In this document: piece after piece, positions 18,217 through 28,217 of the stretch
Layout: each line of letters opens with the position of its first letter
Numbering within the stretch: the stretch's first letter is position 1
Origin: Desulfobacteraceae bacterium
GTDB lineage: Bacteria; Desulfobacterota; Desulfobacteria; Desulfobacterales; Desulfosarcinaceae
Assembly (NCBI GenBank): GCA_003599575.1
Contig: QZKV01000119.1
Location: forward strand, 1 to 64,000
DNA length: 64,000 bases
Direction of reading: 5' to 3'
Made by a program: the position numbers and the translations under genes
Notes under the pieces: generated by a model
What the model was told of the DNA's origin: nothing
Database searches by the model: none
The model's input: the letters and a program-made list of their open reading frames with translations, nothing else

Positions 18217-20322
18217 ATGGGCCAATGTACCTGCCATCCGGAAATCGATTCCATCTTCATCTGCATGAAGTACAACGAGTATTTGTGCCAGGAGTGTTTG
18301 ACATGCCGCGATCCGGAACTGTATTGCAAATACCGCTCCTCGTGTCCCATCTGGTTCATGACCAAACGCAAAGAGGGCTGGGATCAGGAAGAACAGGCCG
18401 CCGCCGCGTCGCCGCAGATCCGCGTGGCGTTTCAACCCGGCGACAAGACAGTGGTAGTGGCGCCCGGAAGCACTTTGCTTGCGGCCGCCAATGCGGCCGG
18501 AGTACACATCAACGCCTCTTGCAACGGCAAGGGCTCTTGCGGCAAGTGCAAACTGGTGGTCGCAGCGGGCCGGGTGGATGCGGCGCCGACCCCTCTGCTC
18601 ACGCAAACAGAGAAAGACAAAGGCTATGTGCTGGCCTGCCAAAGCAAGCTGTTAGAGGATGTGACCGTCCGCATTCCCGAAGAAACCCTGGAGCGGCGGC
18701 TGAAGATCGCCGGTATGGGCCAGGCGGCCACCGAAAGACTCAAAGGACTGGTCACCACGATCGATCCCATGCTTCAGGAGATCTGCCTTACGCTTTCTCC
18801 GCCGACGCTGTCCGATGCCGTCAGTGATCTGGATCGCCTGAACCGTGCTCTGAAGAAGCAGGATCATGATGTGGCCTGCCTCAATGTGGGTCTTCAGGTG
18901 ATCCGGCAACTGACCGCAGCGGTCCGCCAGGACAGCTGGAAGGTTACGGCCGCCGTCATCCAACACAAATGCGGAAGCGAGATCCTGGAGGTGCGGCCGG
19001 GCGGCGCGGCCGCGTCTTCGCTGGGGTTGGCCATCGATGTGGGCACCACCAGCATTGTCGTATACCTGGTGGATATGGCCGATGGTACCGTATTGGCCGC
19101 AGCTTCCGGCCACAACCGGCAGGCGGCCTGCGGTGATGATGTTATCAATCGCATCGTTTGTGCGGAAAAGGACGGCGTAAAGAAATTGAGCCGGATGGCC
19201 CTGGCGACCATCAACGGCCTTATCGGCGAGACTTTGGAGAGCGCCGGCGCCGAGTCATGCCACATCAGGAATGTGGTCGTGGCGGGCAATACGGTCATGG
19301 CCCATTTGCTGCTGCAGATCGAACCGCGTTATATCCGGCGTGAACCTTATATCCCGACCGTGTCCGAATTTCCCATTCTTAAAGCCGGCGATATCGGCCT
19401 GGAAGCCAATCCGATAGCGGCCGTGTTCGTCATGCCGGGGCCCGCCAGCTACGTGGGCGGCGATATCGTATCCGGTTTGTTGTACGCGGGTTTTCACCGC
19501 CGGGAAACCGTCACCCTCTTTATCGATGTGGGCACCAACGGCGAAATCGTGGTGGGCAACAACGAATGGCTGATGACGGCTGCGTGCAGCGCCGGCCCGG
19601 CCTTCGAAGGCGGCGGCATCCGTTGGGGCATGCGCGCCGAGGAAGGGGCCGTCGAGCAGGTGTGCATCGATCCGGATACGCTGGACCCGGATCTTGTCAC
19701 AGTTGGCGGTATGGCGCCGCGCGGCATCTGCGGATCGGGGATGATCGACCTGATCAGCGAGCTGCTCAAGGCGGGCATCGTCGATCGCGGCGGCCGCTTC
19801 TTTTCGGGGAAAAGCCACCCGCGCCTGCAACGCATCAACGGCGAATGGGCTTATGTCCTGGCCTTTGCCGACCAGACCGCCATGCAGGAGGATCTGATCT
19901 TCACCGAATCGGACCTGAAGAACCTGCTCTACAGCAAAGGGGCGGTGTATGCGGGTTTCACAACCCTGCTCAAGGAGGCCGGACTGGATTTCTCCATGAT
20001 TGCGCAGGTGATCATTGCCGGAGGGTTCGGTCAATACATCGATATCGAAAAGGCCGTGGCCATCGGACTGCTGCCGGATATCGCACGCGACAAGTTCATC
20101 TACCTGGGCAACAGTTCCATTGTCGGGGCTTACATGGCGCTTTTGTCTGAATCATTTCGCCGCGAAGCCGGGGATATCTGCAGTAGAATGACCTATATTG
20201 ATTTTTCAAGCAACCCCCACTACATGGACGAATTCACATCGGCCCTTTTCCTGCCGCATACCAACCTTGCGATGTTTCCCAGCCAGGCGGCCGGTCGCTT
20301 TTCATCTGATATGAAAAATTGA
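18217..20322 (+). CDS. RACo-like ASKHA protein with N-terminal Cys cluster and 2Fe-2S domain (DUF4445)
   Basis: About 701 residues from ATG 18217, preceded by AAAAGGCGG; an in-frame TTG at 18175 overlapping the previous stop is less likely. The first 45 residues hold nine cysteines (CTCH, CQECLTC, YCKYRSSC), a probable metal-binding extension. A plant-type 2Fe-2S domain follows (CNGKGSCGKC, later ACQS), then a linker and the ATP-binding ASKHA domain (IDVGTTSIVVYLVD, FIDVGTNGEIVVG, GGFGQYID). Known members (RACo) use ATP to drive reductive activation of corrinoid iron-sulfur proteins. No corrinoid protein or methyltransferase is encoded nearby, so its target is unknown. Downstream lies an electron-transfer pair that could feed it. 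Confidence 0.88.
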   Translation: MGQCTCHPEIDSIFICMKYNEYLCQECLTCRDPELYCKYRSSCPIWFMTKRKEGWDQEEQAAAASPQIRVAFQPGDKTVVVAPGSTLLAAANAAGVHINASCNGKGSCGKCKLVVAAGRVDAAPTPLLTQTEKDKGYVLACQSKLLEDVTVRIPEETLERRLKIAGMGQAATERLKGLVTTIDPMLQEICLTLSPPTLSDAVSDLDRLNRALKKQDHDVACLNVGLQVIRQLTAAVRQDSWKVTAAVIQHKCGSEILEVRPGGAAASSLGLAIDVGTTSIVVYLVDMADGTVLAAASGHNRQAACGDDVINRIVCAEKDGVKKLSRMALATINGLIGETLESAGAESCHIRNVVVAGNTVMAHLLLQIEPRYIRREPYIPTVSEFPILKAGDIGLEANPIAAVFVMPGPASYVGGDIVSGLLYAGFHRRETVTLFIDVGTNGEIVVGNNEWLMTAACSAGPAFEGGGIRWGMRAEEGAVEQVCIDPDTLDPDLVTVGGMAPRGICGSGMIDLISELLKAGIVDRGGRFFSGKSHPRLQRINGEWAYVLAFADQTAMQEDLIFTESDLKNLLYSKGAVYAGFTTLLKEAGLDFSMIAQVIIAGGFGQYIDIEKAVAIGLLPDIARDKFIYLGNSSIVGAYMALLSESFRREAGDICSRMTYIDFSSNPHYMDEFTSALFLPHTNLAMFPSQAAGRFSSDMKN

Positions 20323-20388
20323 AGATGAAAGGTGCAAGCTCAGGTTTATTGAAAATAGTCTGATCAACCATTTCGAGAGAGAACAATT

Positions 20389-21369
20389 ATGTCCTTGTCC
20401 CGCAGAACATTTTTAAAAAGCAGCGTTGCGGCCGCGTGCGCGGCCTGCGCCGCGCAGGTGCCGCTGCCCGTCTCGGCGCAGCCGAAGAACAACCAGGAAC
20501 TGGCCACCTTGATCGATATCCGTAAATGCATCGGGTGCGAGGCGTGCGTCGATGCCTGCCGCGAAGCCAATGCCGCCAAATACCCGGTTCCTCAAAAACC
20601 TTTTCCCAAAATGATTCCGGCCAGGGTCAAGGCCGAGGACTGGTCGGAACCGGATAAAAAGGAAGTGCGCGACCGCCTTACACCCTACAATTGGCTTCTC
20701 ATCCAGGAGGCCACGGTCCGGATCGATGGTGAAGAGACCACCCTGACGATCCCGCGGCGCTGCATGCACTGCCAGAATCCTCCGTGCGCGGATCTGTGCC
20801 CCTGGGGCGCGGCGCGCAAGCTCAAGAACGGTATTACGCGCATCGATGCGGATGTCTGCCTGGGCGGCAATAAATGCCAGGATGTCTGCCCCTGGGCCAT
20901 TCCGCAGCGCCAGACCGGCGTGGGTCCCTATCTGGACCTGATGCCCGCTTACGCCGGCAATGGGGTGATGTACAAATGCGACCGCTGCTATGACCGCATC
21001 GCCCAGGGTGAGCTGCCGGCCTGTATCGAAGCGTGCCCCGAAAACGTCCAGACCATCGGTCCCCGCGAAGAGATCGTGCGCGAAGCCCATCGCCTGGCGG
21101 CCGAAGAACATCTGTTCATTTACGGGGAAAATGAAAACGGCGGCACCAACACCCTTTACTTGTCACCCGTGTCTTTTGACGAATTGAACCAAGCCATCGC
21201 CGCAGGCAAAGGAAAACCCCATTTGGCCGGCGTTCTAGACCAGATGGCCCACGCCGACCGCCTGGCCAAAGCCATGTTGATTGCACCGATCGCCGGCCTG
21301 GCCGCGGCCTTCGCGCGAATCTACAAGGTGGTTAAAAACACCGATCAAAAGCTGGAGGGACGATCATGA
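20389..21369 (+). CDS. FdnH/HybA-like periplasmic four-cluster ferredoxin subunit with Tat signal
   Basis: 326 residues. Twin-arginine signal SRRTFLK followed by an Ala-rich hydrophobic segment. Ferredoxin groups CIGCEACVDAC, CMHCQNPPCADLC, CLGGNKCQDVC and CDRCYDRIAQGELPACIEAC fit the four-cluster beta subunit of formate dehydrogenase-N-like enzymes. A membrane segment near 285-305 (AMLIAPIAGLAAAFA) anchors the C-terminus. It overlaps the cytochrome b gene by 4 bases (ATGA). No molybdopterin or hydrogenase catalytic subunit lies in the window, so its electron donor is unknown. Confidence 0.88.
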   Translation: MSLSRRTFLKSSVAAACAACAAQVPLPVSAQPKNNQELATLIDIRKCIGCEACVDACREANAAKYPVPQKPFPKMIPARVKAEDWSEPDKKEVRDRLTPYNWLLIQEATVRIDGEETTLTIPRRCMHCQNPPCADLCPWGAARKLKNGITRIDADVCLGGNKCQDVCPWAIPQRQTGVGPYLDLMPAYAGNGVMYKCDRCYDRIAQGELPACIEACPENVQTIGPREEIVREAHRLAAEEHLFIYGENENGGTNTLYLSPVSFDELNQAIAAGKGKPHLAGVLDQMAHADRLAKAMLIAPIAGLAAAFARIYKVVKNTDQKLEGRS

Positions 21370-21842
21370 ACCGCGATGCCGCGATCACACAAGCTTTTGA
21401 GCAGCGCTTCATCAAGCCGCTTTATCTGTTCTTGCTTTTCACGCTGGGGCTGACCGGTTTTTCCCAGATGCCGATTTTTAAGCGCTACTACATCGCCGAT
21501 ATACCAGGGTTGGGATGGCTGGCCGAATTCTATGTCACCCATGTCATCCACTATCTGGGTGCTATAGCGCTCCTGTTCCTGATGGTCTATTGCGGCGCCG
21601 TTTACGTGGCGCTGCTGCGTCGTAAATTTCGATTGACCACCTGGGCGTATGTGCGTATCGCCCTGCTGGCCGGCATCACGGCCACCGGCGTGCTGCGGGT
21701 GCTGAAAAATCTTCCGGAGATCTTTTTCTCGCCCGGATTCACCATGTTCATCGATCTGTCCCATCTGGCCTCTATGATGCTGTTCATTGTGGCTGCCGTA
21801 GTGGCCGCCATCTTGCATCGCAGGTGGTTGAAAGAAGCTTGA
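21366..21842 (+). CDS. Cytochrome b-like membrane subunit (FdnI-like)
   Basis: 158 residues with four hydrophobic helices (about 17-33, 55-80, 93-112 and 123-148) and histidines suitable for haem b (VTHVIHYL, SHLASMML). It matches the short gamma subunit of formate dehydrogenase-like complexes. Coupled to the upstream iron-sulfur gene by an ATGA overlap, so the two probably form a membrane quinone-linked unit. The end faces the convergent mrp gene 130 bases away. Confidence 0.82.
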   Translation: MNRDAAITQAFEQRFIKPLYLFLLFTLGLTGFSQMPIFKRYYIADIPGLGWLAEFYVTHVIHYLGAIALLFLMVYCGAVYVALLRRKFRLTTWAYVRIALLAGITATGVLRVLKNLPEIFFSPGFTMFIDLSHLASMMLFIVAAVVAAILHRRWLKEA

Positions 21843-21972
21843 CGCCATTCCGGATATCATCCCGGTTCAATCGGCGGCCTGCTTCAAATATGGGGCTTTG
21901 TGAAATAAGCAAGGCACACCGATGGCGGAGTTGGGCAGGTGCCATGACGATTCGATCAAAAAGTGGGGAATA

Positions 21973-22905
21973 CTATCCGGGCGGAGACATGCTCGCCCTC
22001 AGCGCGTCGAAAGGTTTATCCAGCGCCATGATCGGCTCCACGATGGCGTGCATCAGTTCGGCCGTCGGCGATGCGGCGCAATAGCGGACATAGGCCAGGC
22101 CGATGTCGCCGGATTCAGCGATGCCGGGGTCGATCGGGATGGCGCCCAGGAAAGGCACATGCATGTCATCGGCCATGCGCCTGCCGCCGCCGGAACGCAG
22201 AATCTGCGTCACTTCGCCGCACTTGGGACAGACGAATCCGCTCATGTTCTCCACCACGCCGAGCACCGGCACCTTCAACTGGCGGCAGAAATTGATCGAC
22301 TTGCGCACATCCACCGCGGCCACCTTCTGCGGAGTGGTGACCACCACGGCGCCGTCCAGAGAACCGATCAGCTGGCAAACCGAAAGCGGTTCGTCGCCGG
22401 TGCCCGGAGGGGAATCGATGATCAGGTAGTCCAGATCGCCCCAGACCACATCCTTGAGGAACTGCTTGATCACGCCCATTTTCATCGGCCCGCGCCAGAT
22501 CACGGCATCGTCCGGATTGGGTAGCAGAAATCCCAGCGACATCACCTTGAGGCCGTGCAGGTCGATGGGCAGCAGGCCCTCCTCGCAGGCACCCACCCGT
22601 ATGCCCTCCAACCCCAGCATCGTGGGAATGCTCGGACCATGGATATCCACATCCAGAAGTCCCACGCGCTTGCCCGCCGCAGAAAGGGCGCTGGCCAGAT
22701 TCACAGCCACCGTGCTTTTGCCCACTCCGCCCTTGCCGGACAGGACGACCACTTTATGGCGGATGCGGCACAGGCGTGATTGGAGTTTGCGGCGCTCGGC
22801 GAATTCTTCCGCGCTTTCGTCTTTCCTGTGTTCGGCGGCCGAGCAGTCGGAACGCCCGCATGAGTCGCAGCTCGTCTTGTCGCTTTGGGATGGATTCTTT
22901 TGCAT
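21973..22905 (-). CDS. mrp: Mrp/NBP35-type iron-sulfur carrier ATPase
   Basis: 310 residues. N-terminal cysteines CDSCGRSDC (13-21), then the deviant Walker A KGGVGKS (about 57-63), LDVDIHGPSIPTMLG and DSPPGTGDE, and a C-terminal CPKCG where NBP35/ApbC proteins bind a transient 4Fe-4S cluster at the dimer interface. Cytoplasmic Fe-S cluster delivery. Transcribed away from the neighbouring sigma-54 activator gene and preceded by a sigma-54 element at 22951-22966. In Desulfovibrio, Mrp-like proteins occur with orange-protein genes. Confidence 0.93.
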   Translation of the reverse strand: MQKNPSQSDKTSCDSCGRSDCSAAEHRKDESAEEFAERRKLQSRLCRIRHKVVVLSGKGGVGKSTVAVNLASALSAAGKRVGLLDVDIHGPSIPTMLGLEGIRVGACEEGLLPIDLHGLKVMSLGFLLPNPDDAVIWRGPMKMGVIKQFLKDVVWGDLDYLIIDSPPGTGDEPLSVCQLIGSLDGAVVVTTPQKVAAVDVRKSINFCRQLKVPVLGVVENMSGFVCPKCGEVTQILRSGGGRRMADDMHVPFLGAIPIDPGIAESGDIGLAYVRYCAASPTAELMHAIVEPIMALDKPFDALRASMSPPG

Positions 22906-22950
22906 GACTTTTCTTTCCTCCGATGACGGTCAATTGGAGGAAACCTCAAA

Positions 22951-22966
22951 AGCACAGGTCATGCCA
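22951..22966 (-). promoter_or_regulatory. Sigma-54 promoter of mrp
   Basis: Minus-strand TGGCAT-N5-GTGCT with ten bases between GG and GC; the -12 element is 47 bases from the mrp ATG. The -12 box deviates in its first base. Confidence 0.6.
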
Positions 22967-23174
22967 GTTTCGAAAGAGGGTCCTGGTTGGCAAAAGCAAG
23001 ATAGATCGTTCAGGTGATGGATTGCGGAAAAGGTATAGTAGCGTAGATGCAAATACGGTTGCTCATGCAGGCGCATTTTTGCGACCAAATCCTGTTCGGA
23101 TCCCACTGGCCCCTTTGTGTTCTTTTTCTAATCGTGGTACCTGATAACGGAAGTCCCTGTCATAGGTGTGCGTT

Positions 23175-24560
23175 ATGAAAAAAGATCAATTGCCCCGGAT
23201 ACCCGCCCATGTCACCGAAATCATCCTCGAGAGCATCTCGGATGGCGTTTTTACGGTGGATCATGAATGGCGGATTACCTCGTTCAACCGCGCCGCCGAA
23301 AAGATCACGGGCATTCCACGTGAGAAGGCGCTGGGCAAGCACTGCTGGGAAGTCTTTCGTTCCAACATGTGCGAAACCGATTGCGCCCTGCGCCGCACCA
23401 TGAAACGAGGCAAGCCCTTCGTAGACAGCTCCGCCTATATCGTGAACATTCAAAAGAGACGCATACCGGTGGTGGTGTCCACTTCCCTTCTCAAGGATGA
23501 GAACGGCACGATTCTGGGCGGCGTTGAGATCTTTCGGGACGTCAGCCAGATAGAAGAGTTGCGCAAGGAGCTGGAGGGGCGCTACCAAGTTGGCGATATT
23601 GTCAGCCGCAGTCCATCCATGCAAGCCATTTTTAGAATCCTCCCCCAGGTCGCCGATAGCGACAGCACCGTTCTGATTCAGGGCGAAACCGGGACAGGCA
23701 AGGAGCTTTTGGCGCGGGCCATTCATAACCTGAGTTATCGCAAGGCCAAGCCCTTTATCGCCATCAATTGCGGGGCCCTCCCGGACACGCTTCTGGAATC
23801 CGAGCTTTTCGGATACAAAGCCGGGGCGTTTACCAACGCCACCAAGGACAAGCCGGGCCATTTTGCTCTGGCCGAGGGAGGGACCCTGCTGCTGGATGAG
23901 ATCGGCGACCTGAGCCCGGCGTTCCAGGTGCGCTTGTTGCGCGTACTTCAGGAAAAGACCTTTCAGCCCCTAGGCGCGGTCAAGCCGGTGCGGGCAGACG
24001 TGCGCGTGATTGCCGCCACGAACCAGAACCTTTCCGATTTGGTGCAAAAGGGCCTTTTTCGACAGGATCTTTTTTACCGTGTGAACGTCGTATGCCTGGA
24101 GTTGCCGCCGCTTCGCGATCGCAAAGAGGATATCCCCATGCTGGTCGATCATTTCATCGAACGCATGAAGCGCCTGCGCGGCAAACCCGTGACCGGCATC
24201 AGCCAGGAGGCCTTGTCCCTGCTCATGTTCCACGATTATCCCGGCAACATCAGGGAATTGGAGAATATCATCGAACGCATTTTCGTGCTTTGCCCCGAGG
24301 GCGAGATCGCAGTGCCCTGTCTGCCTGAGAATCTGAAAGCCCGGGCGGTTCCACCCGTCGGCCCGGCAGGCATGAGTGCCGCCTTGCGCACCGCAGAGTG
24401 CCAGGTCATCCTTGCGGCGCTCGAGCATAACCATTTCAACCGCCATGCCACGGCACGCATGCTCAACATGCACAAGAGCACCTTATATCGAAAAATCAAG
24501 CGCAACGGCATCCAGCTGCCGAAAGAAGATGGCCGCCGACGTCCTATCGGAACAGAGTGA
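23175..24560 (+). CDS. PAS-domain sigma-54-dependent activator with GAFTNA loop
   Basis: About 461 residues. The ATG at 23175 is favoured because AGGTG lies 6 bases upstream; an in-frame GTG at 23166 is also possible. The PAS domain (about 12-125) has cysteines at 57, 66 and 70 in CWEVFRSNMCETDC, shared with the activator at 52038-53399. The AAA+ core has Walker A GETGTGKE (170-177), a GAFTNA loop (217-222) instead of GAFTGA, Walker B GTLLLDEIGD and a C-terminal Fis-type helix-turn-helix (ATARMLNMHKSTLYRKIKR). Divergent from mrp, which carries a sigma-54 promoter and is a likely target. Confidence 0.92.
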   Translation: MKKDQLPRIPAHVTEIILESISDGVFTVDHEWRITSFNRAAEKITGIPREKALGKHCWEVFRSNMCETDCALRRTMKRGKPFVDSSAYIVNIQKRRIPVVVSTSLLKDENGTILGGVEIFRDVSQIEELRKELEGRYQVGDIVSRSPSMQAIFRILPQVADSDSTVLIQGETGTGKELLARAIHNLSYRKAKPFIAINCGALPDTLLESELFGYKAGAFTNATKDKPGHFALAEGGTLLLDEIGDLSPAFQVRLLRVLQEKTFQPLGAVKPVRADVRVIAATNQNLSDLVQKGLFRQDLFYRVNVVCLELPPLRDRKEDIPMLVDHFIERMKRLRGKPVTGISQEALSLLMFHDYPGNIRELENIIERIFVLCPEGEIAVPCLPENLKARAVPPVGPAGMSAALRTAECQVILAALEHNHFNRHATARMLNMHKSTLYRKIKRNGIQLPKEDGRRRPIGTE

Positions 24561-24719
24561 ATCGAACAGGATGCTTTGCATCGAAGAAGTGCGCTGGCCG
24601 TGTCCCTGCAGAATTGGCTGTAAAAGTCTGATGGAGATCTTCGCTCATCAGCACAGAATGATCGAAAGCCCCATCGGCAGCATTCAGGCTGCACTTCTCG
24701 CAATGTCGCAGCGACTTAC

Positions 24720-27700
24720 CTATACACTCGCATAAAAAGGCGAAGGCACCGTAGGATATGCCCTGTAAATGTGACGATACACATCTTCTGCCTTTGCTGC
24801 CACCTCAGCTTCGGAATAGTTCTTTTCCGGCAGCCCTGTCTTGTCACTCCATAAAAAGTCCCTGATTGTTATCCGCACATCATCCCGGGTAGCCTCCCTG
24901 GACCGCCAGTTGTCTATTCTGAGTTTCTGCGACTTCAAAGTTTGCAGCAACTCCACCGCCACCTGTTTGATGCGCTTTATCTCTTTTGGCTTTAGATCGG
25001 GTTTCTTCAGCAGATCGAAGAGCACCAGCGTCTCCTCATCCAAACCTTCCCGCATGGCCCGCAGCGCTTCAGTATCCAACGCCTCCACCATTTTCAGCAG
25101 CGCTTCGAAAGTGGCTTCAATGGTGGGCCGGTCTTTCTCTTTATTGTAGGCCGATACGATTTGATCATAATGGTGTTGAAAATCGGTTCGCAACGGATTT
25201 TGCGCCAGCAGCCGGCTCAGCCGGTTTTCCACCACCTGACGCAAATTCTGCACCATGGTCTTTTTGGTCTTTTGGCGGGCAAATTCCCGACGCAGAAGAT
25301 CAAAATCGATGCGGCTGATATCGTAGGGGTCGCCTTTTTCATAGCTGCAGTCCGCTTCCGGAACGATGGCATCATCGACGACCGTATGCAGCGCGCGGAT
25401 AATATCGGTGATATCGGCCAACTCGCGGTCCCTTTGCAGGCTTTTATAAACGATGTTGACCGCGTTATAATCCCGGCGATAATCATTCACGCCTTTAGTG
25501 TTGATGCACGCCTTGAATTTTTTAAGGACCTGACGGCACATCAGTTCGAACCGTTTGCGGGTTTCATCGTTCTCATTGGCCGCCTCCTTGGCGGCCTCGA
25601 TGGCCGCATTGCGGGCGAATCCTTCCTGCTCGATCACCGCAGACAGGCTCGCCCCCTTTGCTTCCAAAAAGGCACGCACCAGGCCGACGGCTTCAGCCAA
25701 TGTTTCCAGCAGATCATTATCCGGGCCGGCCGGATCGGTTGTTTTGCTTCCATCTTCACCCCCGTGCCCCTCATCGGCTCGCCCGGCAAAGGTGGCCATG
25801 GCTTTGCGCAAATTCTTCAACACGCCGCAGTAATCCACCACCAAGCCGTTATTCTTGCCCTCATCCACGCGGTTGGCCCTCGCAATGGCCTGCATCAGGG
25901 TGTGGGCCTTCAATGGTTTGTCCAGGTAAAGGGTCGAAAGACTGGGCACATCAAATCCGGTCAGCCACATAGCGCATACAATGGCGATACGGAAGGGATG
26001 CTCTCTGGCCTTGAAGGCGTCGTCTAAATCCATGCGTTGCATATTTTGATACTCGGGCTTGCAACGCATGGATGCCGGGATGGTCATGCCCTCTTTGGCC
26101 AGTCGCCGGACCGGAAGGATATCCAGATCCCACTTGCGGAATTTATCCACCTCGCCCTGCTCTTCACTGACCACCACCGCCATGCGTGTCTCACGCATCC
26201 AGGCGGCCTGACGCTGCAGATGGGCCGCCTCCTGGGCATCGGCCGCCCTTTGGGCGCTTGCCTCCACCTGGCGCAAACGCATGGCCCAATGCCAGTCGAT
26301 CAGCTCACACATGCGCACACAGGTCACCTTGTCGATGCACACCAGCATGGCCTTACCGCTCTCCCAGGCCGTGGAATAGTGCCTGACGAAATCCTGGGCC
26401 ACCTGATCCAAACGCTTATCGGCCGTAATGATGTGGTAATCGCGCTTCAAATCCCGCTCCAGGCGCTGCTGGACATCCACATCGTCGATTTCAAGGGTCT
26501 CTATCTTTTGGGCGATCTTGTCGTTCAACCACTTCGGGGCGGACACAGTGTGCGTTTTACCGTCATCGCCCACAAAGCGCAGCTTTTCGCCCCTGGCATC
26601 GTAATAGAGCGGCACCGTGGCGTTGTCCTCCACGGCCCGCTGGAAATCGTAGGTGGAGACATAATCGCCGAACACCCGCCGAGTGATTTCATCGTCCTTG
26701 AACAGCGGCGTTCCGGTGAAGCCGATGTACGACGCATTGTGCAAAGCATCGCGCATGTTCAACGACAAGGTGCCGTATTGGGTGCGGTGGGCCTCGTCGG
26801 TGATGACGATGATATCATCCCGTGGCGAGTAGTTCTGCCCCTTGCCGATCTCTTTATTGAACTTCTGGATCAGCGTGAATACGTAGGCCTTATGCTGATG
26901 GAGCAGCTGCACCAGATGGTCGCCGCTATGGGCCCGGCAGGGATCCCTGTCATTGTCGGCCAGACCGCAACCGGCAAAGGTCTTATAGATCTGGGTGTCC
27001 AGATCGTCGCGGTCGGTGCAGATCAGGAAGGTGAAATTGCCGCCCAGCTTGCGGCGCACCTTGCGGGTGAAAAAGACCATGGAGTAACTCTTGCCCGACC
27101 CCTGGGTGTGCCAGAACACCCCCAGCTTTCCCTGGCGCTGCTCGCGTTCGCGCACCGCCTCGATCGCCCGGTTGACCCCCAGAAACTGATGGTTGCGCGC
27201 CACGATCTTGGCCGCCGGGTTCACCGAATGGTCGAACACAATGAAATTTTCAAAGATATCCATGAAGTTGGATTTGCTGCACACCCCCTTGAGCAGCGTC
27301 TCCATCTGAACCGCGCCTGGCTCCTCTTCGGAAAGGCGCTTCCACTCATTGTAGTGATCGAACCGGCTGGTCAGCGACCCCATGACGGCCGTCACCCCAT
27401 TGCCCAGCACGATCAGGGCATTGTGATGGAACAGGTGCGGCACCGTATCCCGGTAGTCGTCCAGGTTTTTTTCAAAAGCCGAACGAAGATCTTTGTGAAT
27501 ATTTTTCAATTCCATGAACAGCAGCGGCACACCGTTGACAAAACCCACGATATCCGCCCGGCGGCGGTAAAGATCGCCCCGGACCCACAGCTCACGCACG
27601 ATCAGAAAGTGGTTGTTCTCCGGCTGCCCAAAATTGAACACCCGCAATCGCTCCCGCTGCAGCACCCCGTCGGCATCGCGAAAGGAGACCGGCACGCCCT

Positions 27701-28004
27701 CTTTGAACAACGCATACTTGTCGGCATTGATGGCGGTCGAAGATTGAGTAACACTATACTCCGTGATTTGTCGTACCGCCTCCCGATACGCCTCCGGGGG
27801 CAATCCGGGATTCAATTCGATTAACTTTTCGTAAAGGTAGCGCGCCAGCACCACCTCGCGGTCCGAAGCCCGGCCCAGGGTGCCTTCGGGACCGAAGGTT
27901 TCGGTGTTGTAGGCATAGACCGTCTCCCAGCCCAGCTCGTTTTGCATATATTGGGCGGTGGTTTGTTGAACGAGTGTCTCTTCAGTATAGCCGGCCGGAG
28001 TCAC
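24720..28004 (-). CDS. hsdR: Type I restriction enzyme, R subunit (HsdR)
   Basis: 1094 residues. N-terminal nuclease domain of PD-(D/E)xK type: RRADIVGFVNG followed by LLFMELK. The translocase follows: Walker A TQGSGKS, DEAH box ITDEAHRTQYG, motif III FTGTPLF, and later AIARANRVDEGK (motif VI-like). The C-terminal helical region mediates assembly. It cuts DNA after ATP-driven translocation when bound to HsdM2S at unmodified sites. Same strand as hsdM and hsdS but separated from hsdS by the ATPase and protease genes, with a 213-base gap before this gene that has no evident coding content. Confidence 0.96.
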   Translation of the reverse strand: MTPAGYTEETLVQQTTAQYMQNELGWETVYAYNTETFGPEGTLGRASDREVVLARYLYEKLIELNPGLPPEAYREAVRQITEYSVTQSSTAINADKYALFKEGVPVSFRDADGVLQRERLRVFNFGQPENNHFLIVRELWVRGDLYRRRADIVGFVNGVPLLFMELKNIHKDLRSAFEKNLDDYRDTVPHLFHHNALIVLGNGVTAVMGSLTSRFDHYNEWKRLSEEEPGAVQMETLLKGVCSKSNFMDIFENFIVFDHSVNPAAKIVARNHQFLGVNRAIEAVREREQRQGKLGVFWHTQGSGKSYSMVFFTRKVRRKLGGNFTFLICTDRDDLDTQIYKTFAGCGLADNDRDPCRAHSGDHLVQLLHQHKAYVFTLIQKFNKEIGKGQNYSPRDDIIVITDEAHRTQYGTLSLNMRDALHNASYIGFTGTPLFKDDEITRRVFGDYVSTYDFQRAVEDNATVPLYYDARGEKLRFVGDDGKTHTVSAPKWLNDKIAQKIETLEIDDVDVQQRLERDLKRDYHIITADKRLDQVAQDFVRHYSTAWESGKAMLVCIDKVTCVRMCELIDWHWAMRLRQVEASAQRAADAQEAAHLQRQAAWMRETRMAVVVSEEQGEVDKFRKWDLDILPVRRLAKEGMTIPASMRCKPEYQNMQRMDLDDAFKAREHPFRIAIVCAMWLTGFDVPSLSTLYLDKPLKAHTLMQAIARANRVDEGKNNGLVVDYCGVLKNLRKAMATFAGRADEGHGGEDGSKTTDPAGPDNDLLETLAEAVGLVRAFLEAKGASLSAVIEQEGFARNAAIEAAKEAANENDETRKRFELMCRQVLKKFKACINTKGVNDYRRDYNAVNIVYKSLQRDRELADITDIIRALHTVVDDAIVPEADCSYEKGDPYDISRIDFDLLRREFARQKTKKTMVQNLRQVVENRLSRLLAQNPLRTDFQHHYDQIVSAYNKEKDRPTIEATFEALLKMVEALDTEALRAMREGLDEETLVLFDLLKKPDLKPKEIKRIKQVAVELLQTLKSQKLRIDNWRSREATRDDVRITIRDFLWSDKTGLPEKNYSEAEVAAKAEDVYRHIYRAYPTVPSPFYASV

Positions 28005-28217
28005 TGACGACCTCCCAGGCGAATCATCACCTTTACTTGTTGATCTATATGAGGGGTGATGTGCGGGGTATCATGAGGAGTCACTCGCGGGGCATCCATC
28101 ACAGCGACGATAGCAGAATATGGATATTTCATATTGAGCCGAGCCCTCGAAAAGCTTAAATGACCTTGAATTCTGCGCAATTCATCTCAGAGTAAATCCT
28201 AAACAAATAAACGGTCC

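Noticed and set aside
26037-27824. 595-codon open frame on the plus strand
   Set aside because: Fully antisense to hsdR, whose helicase and nuclease motifs are clear; composition effect of GC-rich codon usage.
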